Part shown: piece after piece, positions 1 to 6,089 of the stretch
Layout: every line of letters starts with the position of its first letter
Numbering within the stretch: position 1 is the stretch's first letter
NCBI GenBank assembly: GCA_023437865.1
Contig: JAEZFE010000054.1
Span: 1 to 6,089 of the forward strand
DNA: 6,089 nucleotides
DNA from: Pseudomonadota bacterium
GTDB lineage: Bacteria; Pseudomonadota; Alphaproteobacteria; Rhodospirillales; Magnetospirillaceae
Reading direction: 5' to 3'
The notes under the pieces: model-generated
What the model saw: only the letters and a program-made list of their open reading frames with translations
What the model was told of the DNA's origin: nothing
Databases searched by the model: none
Position numbers and translations under genes: made by a program

Positions 1-1064
1 TGGATAGGCTGGCGCAGATCGTGGCTGGCGGCACCGAGAAAATGAGACTTGGCGAGGTTGGCCCGTTCGGCGGCAGCCAAAGCCGCCTCGCGATCGAACA
101 GGGCATCGCGGGCCTGCGCGTGAACGTGGGCCAGCGCGACGCTGCTGGCACGCTCGCGCCGCCGGGCCACCGCATAGGCTCCGGTCAGGAGCGTGAGGGC
201 AAGCAAGGCCACCAACGCCGAGGGCAGTAATCCGGCCAGCCATTCACTGCGTATCGCGGCCAAGCGCACACTGCAGGTGATCCAGACCGGATAGCCTTCC
301 ACTTGGCGAAACGCGTAAAGGCGCTCGCCGCCACCCACCAGAGGATGGATACGGTAAGTACCCTCGCGCGCGGGGATGTGCTGCATGAGACCGGGCGTAT
401 CGGGCCGCAGGTTGATCGGTTGAGACAAGGCGGGTGCCCGCGCCAATTGAACGCCGTCCGCACGGTAAAGCGCGACCACACCCTGAACCAGATCGTCGGC
501 CATGGTCTGGGCGAACAACGTCTCCAGCACGGCGGTGCGCAGACTGATGACGACCACGCCGCCCTGCCAGCGCTGTGCCAGCGTGAACACCGGTTCGCCC
601 ATCAGCGCCCGCCCTTTGATCTGCGGCCCGACGTGAATGCCACTGCCGGCAAGCGCCGACCGAAAATAATCGCGATCGTCGTATCGGATACCGTCGGCCG
701 GCAGGTTGGAGGCGATCGCCTGCCCGTCGAGGCCCACCACGAGCATGGCGCCCACCACCGGGTCATTGCGGGCGCGCTCGGTGAACCAGCGGCTCAGTTC
801 TTCGCCCGGATCGTCCGCATGCCCTGCCAGCTTGTGGATGGCCAATTCAATGGTGGCCGCCTGGGCGTCAAAGACTCGCGTCACATGATCGGCCAAGACC
901 GCCGCATGCCGGCGTTGCCTGTCCTCGGCCAGGCCGACAGCGCGCTGGTGGGTCTGCCACGCATGGGTGGCGAACAAGCCCAGCACGGCAACAACGGTCG
1001 CAAAAAATAGAAGCCGCAGATGGCGCCAAGACCATGACGTCCGCTGCGGTACGGATGCCCCCAT
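1..1064 (-). CDS. Sensor histidine kinase, N-terminal part (membrane PDC/Cache-like sensor plus HisKA H-box); runs off left edge
   Basis: A stop-free frame runs from the ATG at 1064 to the window edge, 354 codons, 3' partial. Residues 1-15 are polar and basic, and about 16-34 form a first transmembrane helix. About 35-274 form a probable periplasmic sensor domain containing DRDYF (130-134) followed by a GxxVGP stretch, as in PDC/Cache domains. A second helix spans about 276-298. A charged, Ala-rich, probably coiled-coil linker follows, and then the H-box AASHDLRQP with presumed phospho-accepting His348. That H-box type is common in hybrid kinases with a C-terminal receiver domain, but the ATPase and any receiver lie outside the window. 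Inferred role: an extracytoplasmic ligand drives autophosphorylation; the ligand and partner regulator are unknown. The start is supported by the following membrane helix, although no true Shine-Dalgarno is visible, only a G8 run. It lies 89 bases downstream of ppx on the same strand. Family call is firm; hybrid architecture is a guess. Confidence 0.88.
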   Translation of the reverse strand, partial: MGASVPQRTSWSWRHLRLLFFATVVAVLGLFATHAWQTHQRAVGLAEDRQRRHAAVLADHVTRVFDAQAATIELAIHKLAGHADDPGEELSRWFTERARNDPVVGAMLVVGLDGQAIASNLPADGIRYDDRDYFRSALAGSGIHVGPQIKGRALMGEPVFTLAQRWQGGVVVISLRTAVLETLFAQTMADDLVQGVVALYRADGVQLARAPALSQPINLRPDTPGLMQHIPAREGTYRIHPLVGGGERLYAFRQVEGYPVWITCSVRLAAIRSEWLAGLLPSALVALLALTLLTGAYAVARRRERASSVALAHVHAQARDALFDREAALAAAERANLAKSHFLGAASHDLRQPI

Positions 1065-1069
1065 GGTCG

Positions 1070-1077
1070 CCCCCCCC
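1070..1077 (-). repeat. G8 homopolymer tract just upstream of the kinase start codon
   Basis: Eight consecutive C on the plus strand read as eight G on the coding strand of the kinase gene, ending five bases before its ATG. The tract occupies the position where a Shine-Dalgarno sequence is expected and may act as a weak one. Homopolymers of this length can slip during replication, which would change ribosome-site spacing but not the reading frame. Whether it varies cannot be judged from one sequence. Confidence 0.5.
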
Positions 1078-1087
1078 AAACGGGAGC

Positions 1088-1146
1088 GATTATGCCGAGA
1101 GGCAAGGCCTGGGCATATATGCCGTTGCGCCGGGGCCTGTTATGCC
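1088..1146 (-). promoter_or_regulatory. Putative promoter/operator region of the kinase gene, with repeated GGCATAA boxes and a 12-bp palindrome
   Basis: On the minus strand this stretch holds GGCATAA at 1146-1140, the perfect palindrome GGCATATATGCC at 1123-1112, and GGCATAA again at 1096-1090. The two GGCATAA copies are exactly 50 bases apart. The last copy includes CATAAT (1094-1089), one mismatch from the -10 consensus TATAAT, which would place a transcription start about 17 bases before the kinase ATG. The hexamer 17 bases upstream (TATGCC, 1117-1112) is a poor -35 but is half of the palindrome. That arrangement would fit an activator bound over the -35 position. No factor is recognised, and no hairpin with a T-run is present, so a ppx terminator is not evident here. 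The motif repeats are directly visible; the regulatory role is inference. Confidence 0.4.
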
Positions 1147-1153
1147 TTCGGAC

Positions 1154-2641
1154 CTAAACCGCCATCTTGCGAAAAACCAAGTTCGAGCAGCCCAGGGCGC
1201 GGGCCAAGCGGTCGAATGTGCGGTCATTCTCGATGGCAAAGGCGGGATTGCCCGCCGGCACTTCCAGAATCAAATCGCCCTGCTCGGTAAACAGCCGCGT
1301 CTCGCGCAGCAAATTCGGGGCACCGCCCGACAGCGTATGGGCCAAGCGCAGCGCCAGACCCGTGATACGGCAGCGCTGGACATCGGCTTCGTCGAGCAAC
1401 TGCACCGCCATCCGGGCGTGCTGATTGTCGTCATCCCCCTGGTAGCGCTGGAAAATGGTGTAGGCGATGGCGGCGCGGTCACGGTGGCTGACGCCCATGA
1501 ACGGCAGCCGCAGGACGCGCAGAAAGGCTTGCTCGGCCCGGTAATCCGGGTGCTCGTTCCAAAAAATGTCCGAAACCAGGCAGGCGGCATGGCGGAGCCG
1601 GGCGTCGTGCGGGCTCTCACCGGGAAATAGCGGGCGCATCCACGCCATCAGCTCGTCACCGTGCTCGGGGAATCGCGAGCCCATCAACGCAAGGCCCCGG
1701 AACACCGACAACAATGGGTCCTCGGCACGGCGTGCATCCGGCAGGCTGCGGAAGAATTGCCCTTCGCGCATGCCATAGATCGAAAACACCAGCCGCTCCG
1801 GCTGGCAGGCGCGCACCACCTTCTCCAGGGTCAACGCCGCCATCGGCAGATTGGCGACCCGCTTCTTGGAGACGCCGGGCACCTTTTCCAGGGATTTACG
1901 GCTCTGCGCCGACACCAGTTCGATGATCCTCAATCCCTCGCGGGCATCGAGGGCGAAATTGTCGAGCACAGTCAGCGGGTGATGGGTTTGGGCGATGCAG
2001 ATGCGCGCGATGGCGCGCCAGGCGCCACCCACGGCATACAGGCTGCGCCCCCTGCCCTCCTTCAGCCAGGGCACCGCCTTGAGATGCTTGTCGACGATGT
2101 CGGCAGCCTTGCCCTTGTCATCGCCCGAGGCCTCCGACAGGCGCAACACTCCCAACGGCATGGTGACGTGCTCGCCGAAGGCGCCGTTCTGCACCGTCAC
2201 CAGTTCCAGCGAGCCGCCCCCCAGATCGGCCACGATCCCATCGGCGTCGGGGGTGCCGCACAGCACGCCCATGGCCGCCGCCTTGGCCTCCTCGCCGCCC
2301 GACAGCACCTTGACCTGGACGTTGAAGCTGCGCTCGATGGCATCGACGAAAACATCGCCATCCGCCGCGTCACGCACAGCAGCGGTGGCCAAAATGTCCA
2401 GACGCTCCACCTCCATGGCACGCGACAGCGCCACGTAGCGGCCCACCGCCGCCAACGCCTGGGCCACGCCCTCGGGGTTCAGCCGGCCACTGGCACCCAA
2501 GCCCTGGCCCAACGCGCACACTGCCTTTTCGTTGAACAGCGGCACCGGCACCCGGCTGGCGTGGTCGTACACGCACAGGCGGATCGAATTGGACCCGATA
2601 TCGATGATGCCGACAGGTTCCAGGCGGCGCTTGATCTTCAT
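1154..2641 (-). CDS. ppx: Exopolyphosphatase, Ppx/GppA family
   Basis: Encodes 495 residues, close to the roughly 500 of long Ppx proteins such as that of E. coli. Family members release orthophosphate from the ends of inorganic polyphosphate, and some hydrolyse pppGpp to ppGpp; the protein is expected in the cytoplasm. The N-terminal actin-like ATPase fold shows the first phosphate-binding motif DIGSNSIR at 14-21. It also has ATAAVRDA at 85-92, the SGGEEA motif at 114-119 with the expected catalytic glutamate at 117 or 118, and the second phosphate motif DLGGGS at 139-144. The remainder fits the helical HD-like C-terminal region of long Ppx proteins. The ATG at 2641 starts 13 bases after the ppk stop with only a weak upstream AGG, so translational coupling to ppk is plausible. 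Exopolyphosphatase is favoured over GppA because of the ppk neighbour. No key motif is missing. Confidence 0.94.
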   Translation of the reverse strand: MKIKRRLEPVGIIDIGSNSIRLCVYDHASRVPVPLFNEKAVCALGQGLGASGRLNPEGVAQALAAVGRYVALSRAMEVERLDILATAAVRDAADGDVFVDAIERSFNVQVKVLSGGEEAKAAAMGVLCGTPDADGIVADLGGGSLELVTVQNGAFGEHVTMPLGVLRLSEASGDDKGKAADIVDKHLKAVPWLKEGRGRSLYAVGGAWRAIARICIAQTHHPLTVLDNFALDAREGLRIIELVSAQSRKSLEKVPGVSKKRVANLPMAALTLEKVVRACQPERLVFSIYGMREGQFFRSLPDARRAEDPLLSVFRGLALMGSRFPEHGDELMAWMRPLFPGESPHDARLRHAACLVSDIFWNEHPDYRAEQAFLRVLRLPFMGVSHRDRAAIAYTIFQRYQGDDDNQHARMAVQLLDEADVQRCRITGLALRLAHTLSGGAPNLLRETRLFTEQGDLILEVPAGNPAFAIENDRTFDRLARALGCSNLVFRKMAV

Positions 2642-2654
2642 GCCTGGCCCACGC

Positions 2655-4793
2655 TCACTTCATGACCAGCTTGGACTTGCGCCCATGGCCCTTTTCCAAG
2701 GCGCTGCCGCGCCCCGACAGGCTGGGATTGGTCATGAAATAGGTGTGGGCGTTGAAGCCGATTTCCCCCGCTTCCATGCGGCGGTAGGTCCCGTCAGGGC
2801 CCAGGATCCAGCTCTGCTCGTTGTCCTTGAGGTTGGCCACCATGATCTGCTCAAGAATCTGCCGGTGGACGGTGGGGTTCTCGATGGGCACCAACGTCTC
2901 CACCCGCCAATCCATGTTGCGCTGCATCCAGTCGGCCGAAGAGATGAAGATCTTGGCCTGGCGCGACGGAAGGCGCGCCCCATTGCCAAACACCACCACA
3001 CGGGAATGTTCCAGGAAGCGGCCCACGATGGACTTCACCCGGATATTCTCGGACAGGCCCGGCACGCCGGGGCGCAGGCAGCAGATTCCGCGGATGACCA
3101 GATCGATCTCCACGCCGGCCTGGCTGGCGCGATACAGCGCATCGATCAGCTTGGGATCGACGATGGAGTTCATCTTGAGCCAGATGGCCGCCGGCTTGCC
3201 CGCCTTGGCGTTATCAATCTCGGCATCAATCAGCGAGAGCAGCCTCTTCTTCAACGCCAGCGGCGCGATGGCCAGCTTTTCCATCCCATCGGGCGTCGCG
3301 TAGCCGGTCATGTAGTTGAACGCCTTGGCCGCGTCCTGGGTCAATTGCGGGTCACAGGTGAAGAAGGAGAGGTCGGTGTACACCTTGGCCGTGATCGGAT
3401 GGTAATTGCCGGTGCCGAAATGCACATAGGACACCAGTCCGCCACCTTCGCGCCGCACCACCAGACTGATCTTGGCGTGGGTCTTGAGCTCCAAGAAACC
3501 GAACACCACCTGGGCGCCGGCGCTTTCCAGGTCGCGCGCCCAGCGGATATTGGCCTCCTCGTCGAAGCGGGCCTTCAGTTCCACCATGGCGGTCACCGAC
3601 TTGCCGGCCTCGGCGGCCTCAACCAGCGCCTTGACGATCGGGCTGTCCTTCGACGTTCGGTAGAGCGTCTGCTTGATGGCGACCACATTGGGATCGCGCG
3701 CCGCCTGGCGAATGAACTGGACCACCACGTCAAAGCTCTCGAACGGGTGGTGGACGACGATGTCCTTCTTGCGGATGGCGGCAAAGCAGTCGCCGCCGAA
3801 ATCGCGGATGCGCTCGGGGAACCGCGCGTTATAGGGCGGGAACAGCAGGTCCGGGCGCTCATCGGTAATCAGCTGCTTGGTATCGACCAGGCCGATGGAG
3901 CTTTCGAATTCGTACACGTCGCTTTCGGCCACGTGCATCTCGGCAATGACCAGTTTCTTCAGGTCTTCGGGGATGCCCGCGTTGAAGGTCAAGCGGATCA
4001 CATGGCCGCGCCGGCGCCGCTTCAGCGCCGATTCGAACACCCGCACCAAATCCTCAGCTTCTTCGTCGATGTCCATTTCCGAGTCGCGGATGACCCGGAA
4101 CATGCCGTGGCCCTCCATGCGGAAGCCCGGGAACAGCCGGTCCAGGAACATCAGCACCATGTTCTCGAGCGGCAGGAAGCGGATGGCCTCGCCCGGCAGG
4201 CGGATGAAGCGCTCGATCTGGTGCGGCAGCGGCACCAGAGCGCGCAGCACCTCGCCATCCTCTATGCGGAACAGGTGCAGCACCAGCGAGATGCCGGCAT
4301 TGGGTAGGAATGGGAATGGATGCGCCGGGTCGATGGCCAGCGGGGTGAGCACCGGGAAGATGTGCTCCATGAACCGGCTTTCGGCCCATTTGCGGTCAGA
4401 CTTGGTCAGCTCATCGGCATCCACCACCGCAATTCCGGCTTCGCGCAGCTCGACCTTAAGCTCGCTCCAGCAGCGCTTCTGGGCGGCCAGCAACTCGCCC
4501 GCCTCGCGGTTGATGGCCGCCAGCTGCTGTGCCGGGGTCAGGCCATCCTCGGACGTCGTCATGACGCCGGCATCCACCTGGCCCTTAAGGCCGGCGACGC
4601 GCACCATGTAGAACTCGTCCAGGTTCGACGCGGAAATCGACAAAAAGCGCAGCCGCTCCAGCAACGGATGGCGCTTGTTGAACGCCTCCTCGATGACCCT
4701 CAGATTGAAGGCGAGCCACGAGAGCTCGCGGTTGATGAAACGGTCCTTGGACTCGAGGTCAATGACGGGAGCTTCAACAGTCTGCAGGGTCAA
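2655..4793 (-). CDS. ppk: Polyphosphate kinase 1 (PPK1)
   Basis: Encodes 712 residues (E. coli PPK1 has 688). PPK1 reversibly transfers the gamma-phosphate of ATP to growing polyphosphate through a phosphohistidine intermediate. The N-terminal domain has [12 protein letters not shown] (19-30) and [14 protein letters not shown] (52-65), where Asn57 fits the known ATP-binding Asn. The two phospholipase-D-like C-terminal domains carry LKTHAK with His439 and GRFLEHSR with His596. Each lies four residues beyond the E. coli active-site histidines 435 and 592, so the alignment looks gap-free through the catalytic core. [13 protein letters not shown] near 616-628 is also typical. The C-terminal tail is longer and basic. 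The start is TTG at 4793: an in-frame TAG lies nine codons upstream with no ATG or GTG between, and GGAGAG sits six bases before the TTG. It heads the unit with ppx, 13 bases downstream. Identification is firm. Confidence 0.97.
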   Translation of the reverse strand: MTLQTVEAPVIDLESKDRFINRELSWLAFNLRVIEEAFNKRHPLLERLRFLSISASNLDEFYMVRVAGLKGQVDAGVMTTSEDGLTPAQQLAAINREAGELLAAQKRCWSELKVELREAGIAVVDADELTKSDRKWAESRFMEHIFPVLTPLAIDPAHPFPFLPNAGISLVLHLFRIEDGEVLRALVPLPHQIERFIRLPGEAIRFLPLENMVLMFLDRLFPGFRMEGHGMFRVIRDSEMDIDEEAEDLVRVFESALKRRRRGHVIRLTFNAGIPEDLKKLVIAEMHVAESDVYEFESSIGLVDTKQLITDERPDLLFPPYNARFPERIRDFGGDCFAAIRKKDIVVHHPFESFDVVVQFIRQAARDPNVVAIKQTLYRTSKDSPIVKALVEAAEAGKSVTAMVELKARFDEEANIRWARDLESAGAQVVFGFLELKTHAKISLVVRREGGGLVSYVHFGTGNYHPITAKVYTDLSFFTCDPQLTQDAAKAFNYMTGYATPDGMEKLAIAPLALKKRLLSLIDAEIDNAKAGKPAAIWLKMNSIVDPKLIDALYRASQAGVEIDLVIRGICCLRPGVPGLSENIRVKSIVGRFLEHSRVVVFGNGARLPSRQAKIFISSADWMQRNMDWRVETLVPIENPTVHRQILEQIMVANLKDNEQSWILGPDGTYRRMEAGEIGFNAHTYFMTNPSLSGRGSALEKGHGRKSKLVMK

Positions 4794-4799
4794 GAACGT

Positions 4800-4805
4800 C
4801 TCTCC
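4800..4805 (-). promoter_or_regulatory. Ribosome binding site that fixes the TTG start of ppk
   Basis: GGAGAG on the minus strand lies six bases upstream of the TTG at 4793-4791, an ideal spacing. There is no ATG or GTG in frame between the upstream in-frame stop TAG and this TTG. The protein from this TTG also has the expected short lead before the conserved N-terminal PPK1 block. Together these make TTG the most likely start codon. Confidence 0.8.
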
Positions 4806-4835
4806 GGCTGGGGTGAGCTAGCGTCTGCTCCATCC

Positions 4836-4864
4836 TTTATATATGCTCGTCATCGCCCTGTCAT
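4836..4864 (-). promoter_or_regulatory. Predicted sigma70-type promoter of ppk-ppx
   Basis: On the minus strand ATGACA (4864-4859) and TATAAA (4841-4836) are separated by exactly 17 bases. Each hexamer is one mismatch from the consensus TTGACA and TATAAT. Transcription would start near 4829, giving a leader of about 35 bases that contains the GGAGAG ribosome site. The -35 box covers the upstream candidate ATG (4863) of the divergent phosphatase gene, so the two genes share a very short control region of about 80 bases. No clear pho box or other operator was recognised. The hexamers and spacing are seen; activity is inferred. Confidence 0.65.
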
Positions 4865-4874
4865 GGCCGCGAGG

Positions 4875-5399
4875 ATGACGGATTTGCGACACATCTTCTT
4901 ACTTCGCCACGCCAAATCCAGTTGGGACGATCCCGCCTTAAGCGATTTCGACCGTCCACTCAACGAACGTGGACGGCGTAGCGCCCACGCCATGGCGGAT
5001 TACCTGAAGGCGAATTCCGTTCGCCCAGCCATTATCCTGTGCTCGGCGGCGCTGCGGACGCGGGAAACCTGCGAATTGCTGGAGCCGGCGCTGCAGGGCG
5101 TGCCGGTCAGCTTCGAGCCCGAATTGTACGAGGCCAGCCGTCACGATCTAGTGACCCGGCTGCGGCATCTCGACGACCACCTGGGCTCGGCCCTGCTGAT
5201 CGGCCATAATCCGGGCCTCCAGCGCCTGACCACCTATCTGTGCGCCGGTCACGGTGATTCCAAAGCGCTGGCACGGCTGAGCGAGAAATTCCCCACCTGC
5301 ACGCTGGCGACGCTGGACGCCAAGGTGGCGAAATGGGCCGAACTGGATGAAGGCTGCGCCACCTTGACGAAATTCGTGCGGCCCACCGATCTGGGGTGA
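4875..5399 (+). CDS. SixA-type phosphohistidine phosphatase (histidine phosphatase superfamily)
   Basis: Encodes 174 residues of the histidine phosphatase (phosphoglycerate mutase-like) superfamily. The RHG-type motif near the N-terminus is LLRHAKSSW with nucleophile His12. DRPLNERGRRSA (26-37) is the usual conserved block after it. SAALRTRET (57-65) supplies a phosphate-pocket arginine, Glu83 is a candidate acid/base residue, and IGHNPGL (109-115) holds the second catalytic histidine, His111. The RHAK and GHNPGL forms match the SixA-like group, named for E. coli SixA, which dephosphorylates phosphohistidines; the substrate here is unknown. No signal peptide is seen, so it is cytoplasmic. Two in-frame ATGs exist, at 4863 and 4875. 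I chose 4875 because it puts RHA at residue 11, close to its position in SixA, but neither start has a well-spaced ribosome site. It is divergent from ppk and followed by a small membrane protein gene. Confidence 0.88.
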   Translation: MTDLRHIFLLRHAKSSWDDPALSDFDRPLNERGRRSAHAMADYLKANSVRPAIILCSAALRTRETCELLEPALQGVPVSFEPELYEASRHDLVTRLRHLDDHLGSALLIGHNPGLQRLTTYLCAGHGDSKALARLSEKFPTCTLATLDAKVAKWAELDEGCATLTKFVRPTDLG

Positions 5400-5440
5400 A
5401 CCCGTGCGGGTGCGTGGGTGTTCTCCTTGCGGGTTGGCCC

Positions 5441-5445
5441 GGAGG
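5441..5445 (+). promoter_or_regulatory. Strong Shine-Dalgarno of the small membrane protein gene
   Basis: GGAGG is followed by an A-rich eight-base spacer and then the ATG at 5454. This is the clearest ribosome site in the window. It picks that ATG over the in-frame GTG at 5418, which has no such site and would add twelve residues unlike the hydrophobic start that follows. Confidence 0.8.
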
Positions 5446-5453
5446 AAAACACT

Positions 5454-5687
5454 ATGTCCCGCCGTTTCATCATCGCGATCCTGGTATTCATCACGGTGTC
5501 GCCGGTGGTCTTCTATGCCGGCTTCATCACCGTGATCCTGCTAACCGACGATCCGTACACCCGCGCCTATGCGGCGGCGGGTTCGACGGTGCTGGCGGTC
5601 GTGGTGTCCGCCCCGTTCGCATGGGTGATCGCCCCCCGGCTGCGCTCGCGCTTCCTGCGCCAGCACCCCCACCGGCCACTGGATTAG
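5454..5687 (+). CDS. Small membrane protein with two predicted transmembrane helices, function unknown
   Basis: Encodes 77 residues; I do not recognise a family. After MSRR, residues about 5-30 form a long hydrophobic segment rich in Ile, Val and Phe. A short polar loop, TDDPYTR (31-37), follows. A second hydrophobic segment runs from about 40 to 60, and the tail from 61 is basic (PRLRSRFLRQ). Basic ends and an acidic loop predict both termini in the cytoplasm and the loop in the periplasm, a helical hairpin in the inner membrane. The strong ribosome site argues that it is a real gene. It starts 54 bases after the phosphatase stop on the same strand and could be cotranscribed with it; I see no promoter or terminator between. 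Its stop lies one base from the stop of the convergent Hda-like gene. Confidence 0.75.
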   Translation: MSRRFIIAILVFITVSPVVFYAGFITVILLTDDPYTRAYAAAGSTVLAVVVSAPFAWVIAPRLRSRFLRQHPHRPLD

Positions 5688-5688
5688 C

Positions 5689-6089
5689 TCACCACTCCAG
5701 CTCGCCCTGCCGGTCGTCCTTCTCCAGCCCTTCCAGCACCGAGCGGGCCAGTGGGATGGTGATCGGGCGGCGGCGTTCGAGGGCTGCGCGGTCCAGCGCG
5801 TCCACCGCCTTTCCCACCGCCTCGAAGCTGCGCTCAAGGCGGCCCAGCAGCCAGGTCACCACCTCTTCCCCCACGCGCAATTGGCGGTCGGCGAACAGCT
5901 TCACCAGCACGGCCGCCAGCAAGGCGTCGTCGGGGGCACCAATGCCCACCGCCTGCGTCGCCACCAGGCGGGAACGGACGCGCGGCTCCTTGACCGCCAG
6001 GCGTGACGGCACCGTGCGGCTGGTCAGGATCAGGTGGCGGTCTTCGTTCATGAGGCGGTTCCACAGGTGGTGGAAGGCCTCCTCGTCGG
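5689..6089 (-). CDS. hdaA: Hda/DnaA-related AAA+ replication regulator, C-terminal part; runs off right edge
   Basis: The frame stays open to the right edge; 132 residues plus the stop are present, so this is 5' partial. An internal Met at 6051 is not the start, because the codons upstream of it read DEEAFHHLWNRL, the conserved AAA+ segment just after Walker B in Hda-like proteins. Next come the sensor-1 stretch LILTSR (visible residues 19-24) and Box VII as RVRSRL, whose Arg40 corresponds to the arginine finger. A helical lid then contains LGRLERSFEAV (sensor-2 region), DALDRAAL and RRRPITIPLARSVLEGL, which resembles the C-terminus of E. coli Hda. There is no DnaA-type DNA-binding domain IV. 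Family members act with the beta clamp to promote hydrolysis of DnaA-bound ATP and so limit re-initiation. Walker A and the N-terminal clamp-binding motif lie outside the window. DnaA itself is excluded by the missing domain IV. Confidence 0.88.
   Translation of the reverse strand, partial: DEEAFHHLWNRLMNEDRHLILTSRTVPSRLAVKEPRVRSRLVATQAVGIGAPDDALLAAVLVKLFADRQLRVGEEVVTWLLGRLERSFEAVGKAVDALDRAALERRRPITIPLARSVLEGLEKDDRQGELEW

Noticed and set aside
303..1010. Plus-strand open frame of 235 codons opposite the kinase gene
   Set aside because: The opposite strand encodes a coherent sensor kinase with membrane helices and an H-box; this frame has no recognisable motif.
1106..1140. Possible terminator for ppx in the gap before the kinase gene
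   Set aside because: GGCCTG at 1106-1111 and 1135-1140 is a direct, not inverted, repeat. The 12-bp palindrome has too short a stem and no T-run.
1661..2665. Plus-strand open frame of 334 codons opposite ppx
   Set aside because: It is the antisense shadow of ppx, with low-complexity His/Gln/Arg composition, no ribosome site and no domain.
2532..4307. Plus-strand open frame of 591 codons opposite ppk
   Set aside because: It lies antisense to the well-supported ppk and the end of ppx. Its translation is rich in His, Gln, Arg and Ala with no recognisable domain, as expected from the complement of GC-rich codons.
4320..4862. Long 5' extension of the phosphatase reading frame, giving 359 codons in total
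   Set aside because: The extension lies antisense to ppk and crosses its promoter. The recognisable phosphatase begins only after 4863, with RHA a few residues in.
5397..5453. Possible hairpin ACCC-GTGC-GGGT near 5400-5412 as a terminator after the phosphatase gene
   Set aside because: The stem is only four to five pairs with a tiny loop and no following T-run.
1..6089. Mobile elements, CRISPR, tRNA/rRNA genes or a defence system
   Set aside because: No repeat arrays, transposase-like frames, RNA gene motifs or composition break were seen. All supported genes are chromosomal enzyme or regulator types of similar GC content.

Overview
The window looks like an ordinary chromosomal segment of a GC-rich alphaproteobacterium. 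The best guess is Rhodospirillales, Magnetospirillum-like. This rests on the style of the Hda, PPK1 and Ppx proteins and on the hdaA/ppk/ppx neighbourhood, which I recall as common in alphaproteobacteria; no database was searched.

Layout, left to right. (1) Positions 1-1064, minus strand: the N-terminal 354 residues of a membrane-bound sensor histidine kinase. It has two transmembrane helices flanking a PDC/Cache-like periplasmic domain, then a coiled linker and an H-box that stops right at the left edge. The gene continues off the window. (2) Positions 1065-1153: a short intergenic region with a repeated TTATGCC element, a 12-bp palindrome, a -10-like hexamer and a run of eight G just before the kinase start. 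(3) Positions 1154-2641, minus: ppx, an exopolyphosphatase of the Ppx/GppA family. (4) Positions 2655-4793, minus: ppk, polyphosphate kinase 1, with a TTG start, a good ribosome binding site and a near-consensus sigma70-type promoter. (5) Positions 4875-5399, plus: a SixA-type histidine phosphatase, divergent from ppk. (6) Positions 5454-5687, plus: a 77-residue protein with two membrane helices. (7) Positions 5689-6089, minus: the C-terminal part of an Hda/DnaA-like AAA+ regulator of replication initiation, running off the right edge and converging on gene 6 with one base between the stops.

PPK1 makes polyphosphate from ATP and Ppx degrades it. Their 13-base spacing and the single strong promoter upstream of ppk indicate one transcription unit. 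The histidine phosphatase and the small membrane protein form a two-gene plus-strand block between hdaA and ppk. The kinase downstream of ppx probably has its own, possibly activator-dependent, promoter. I see no RNA genes, CRISPR array, insertion sequence or prophage. Every gap between genes is under 100 bases. I found no convincing new system; the most notable points are the overlooked kinase, its upstream repeat architecture, and the compact divergent ppk promoter.
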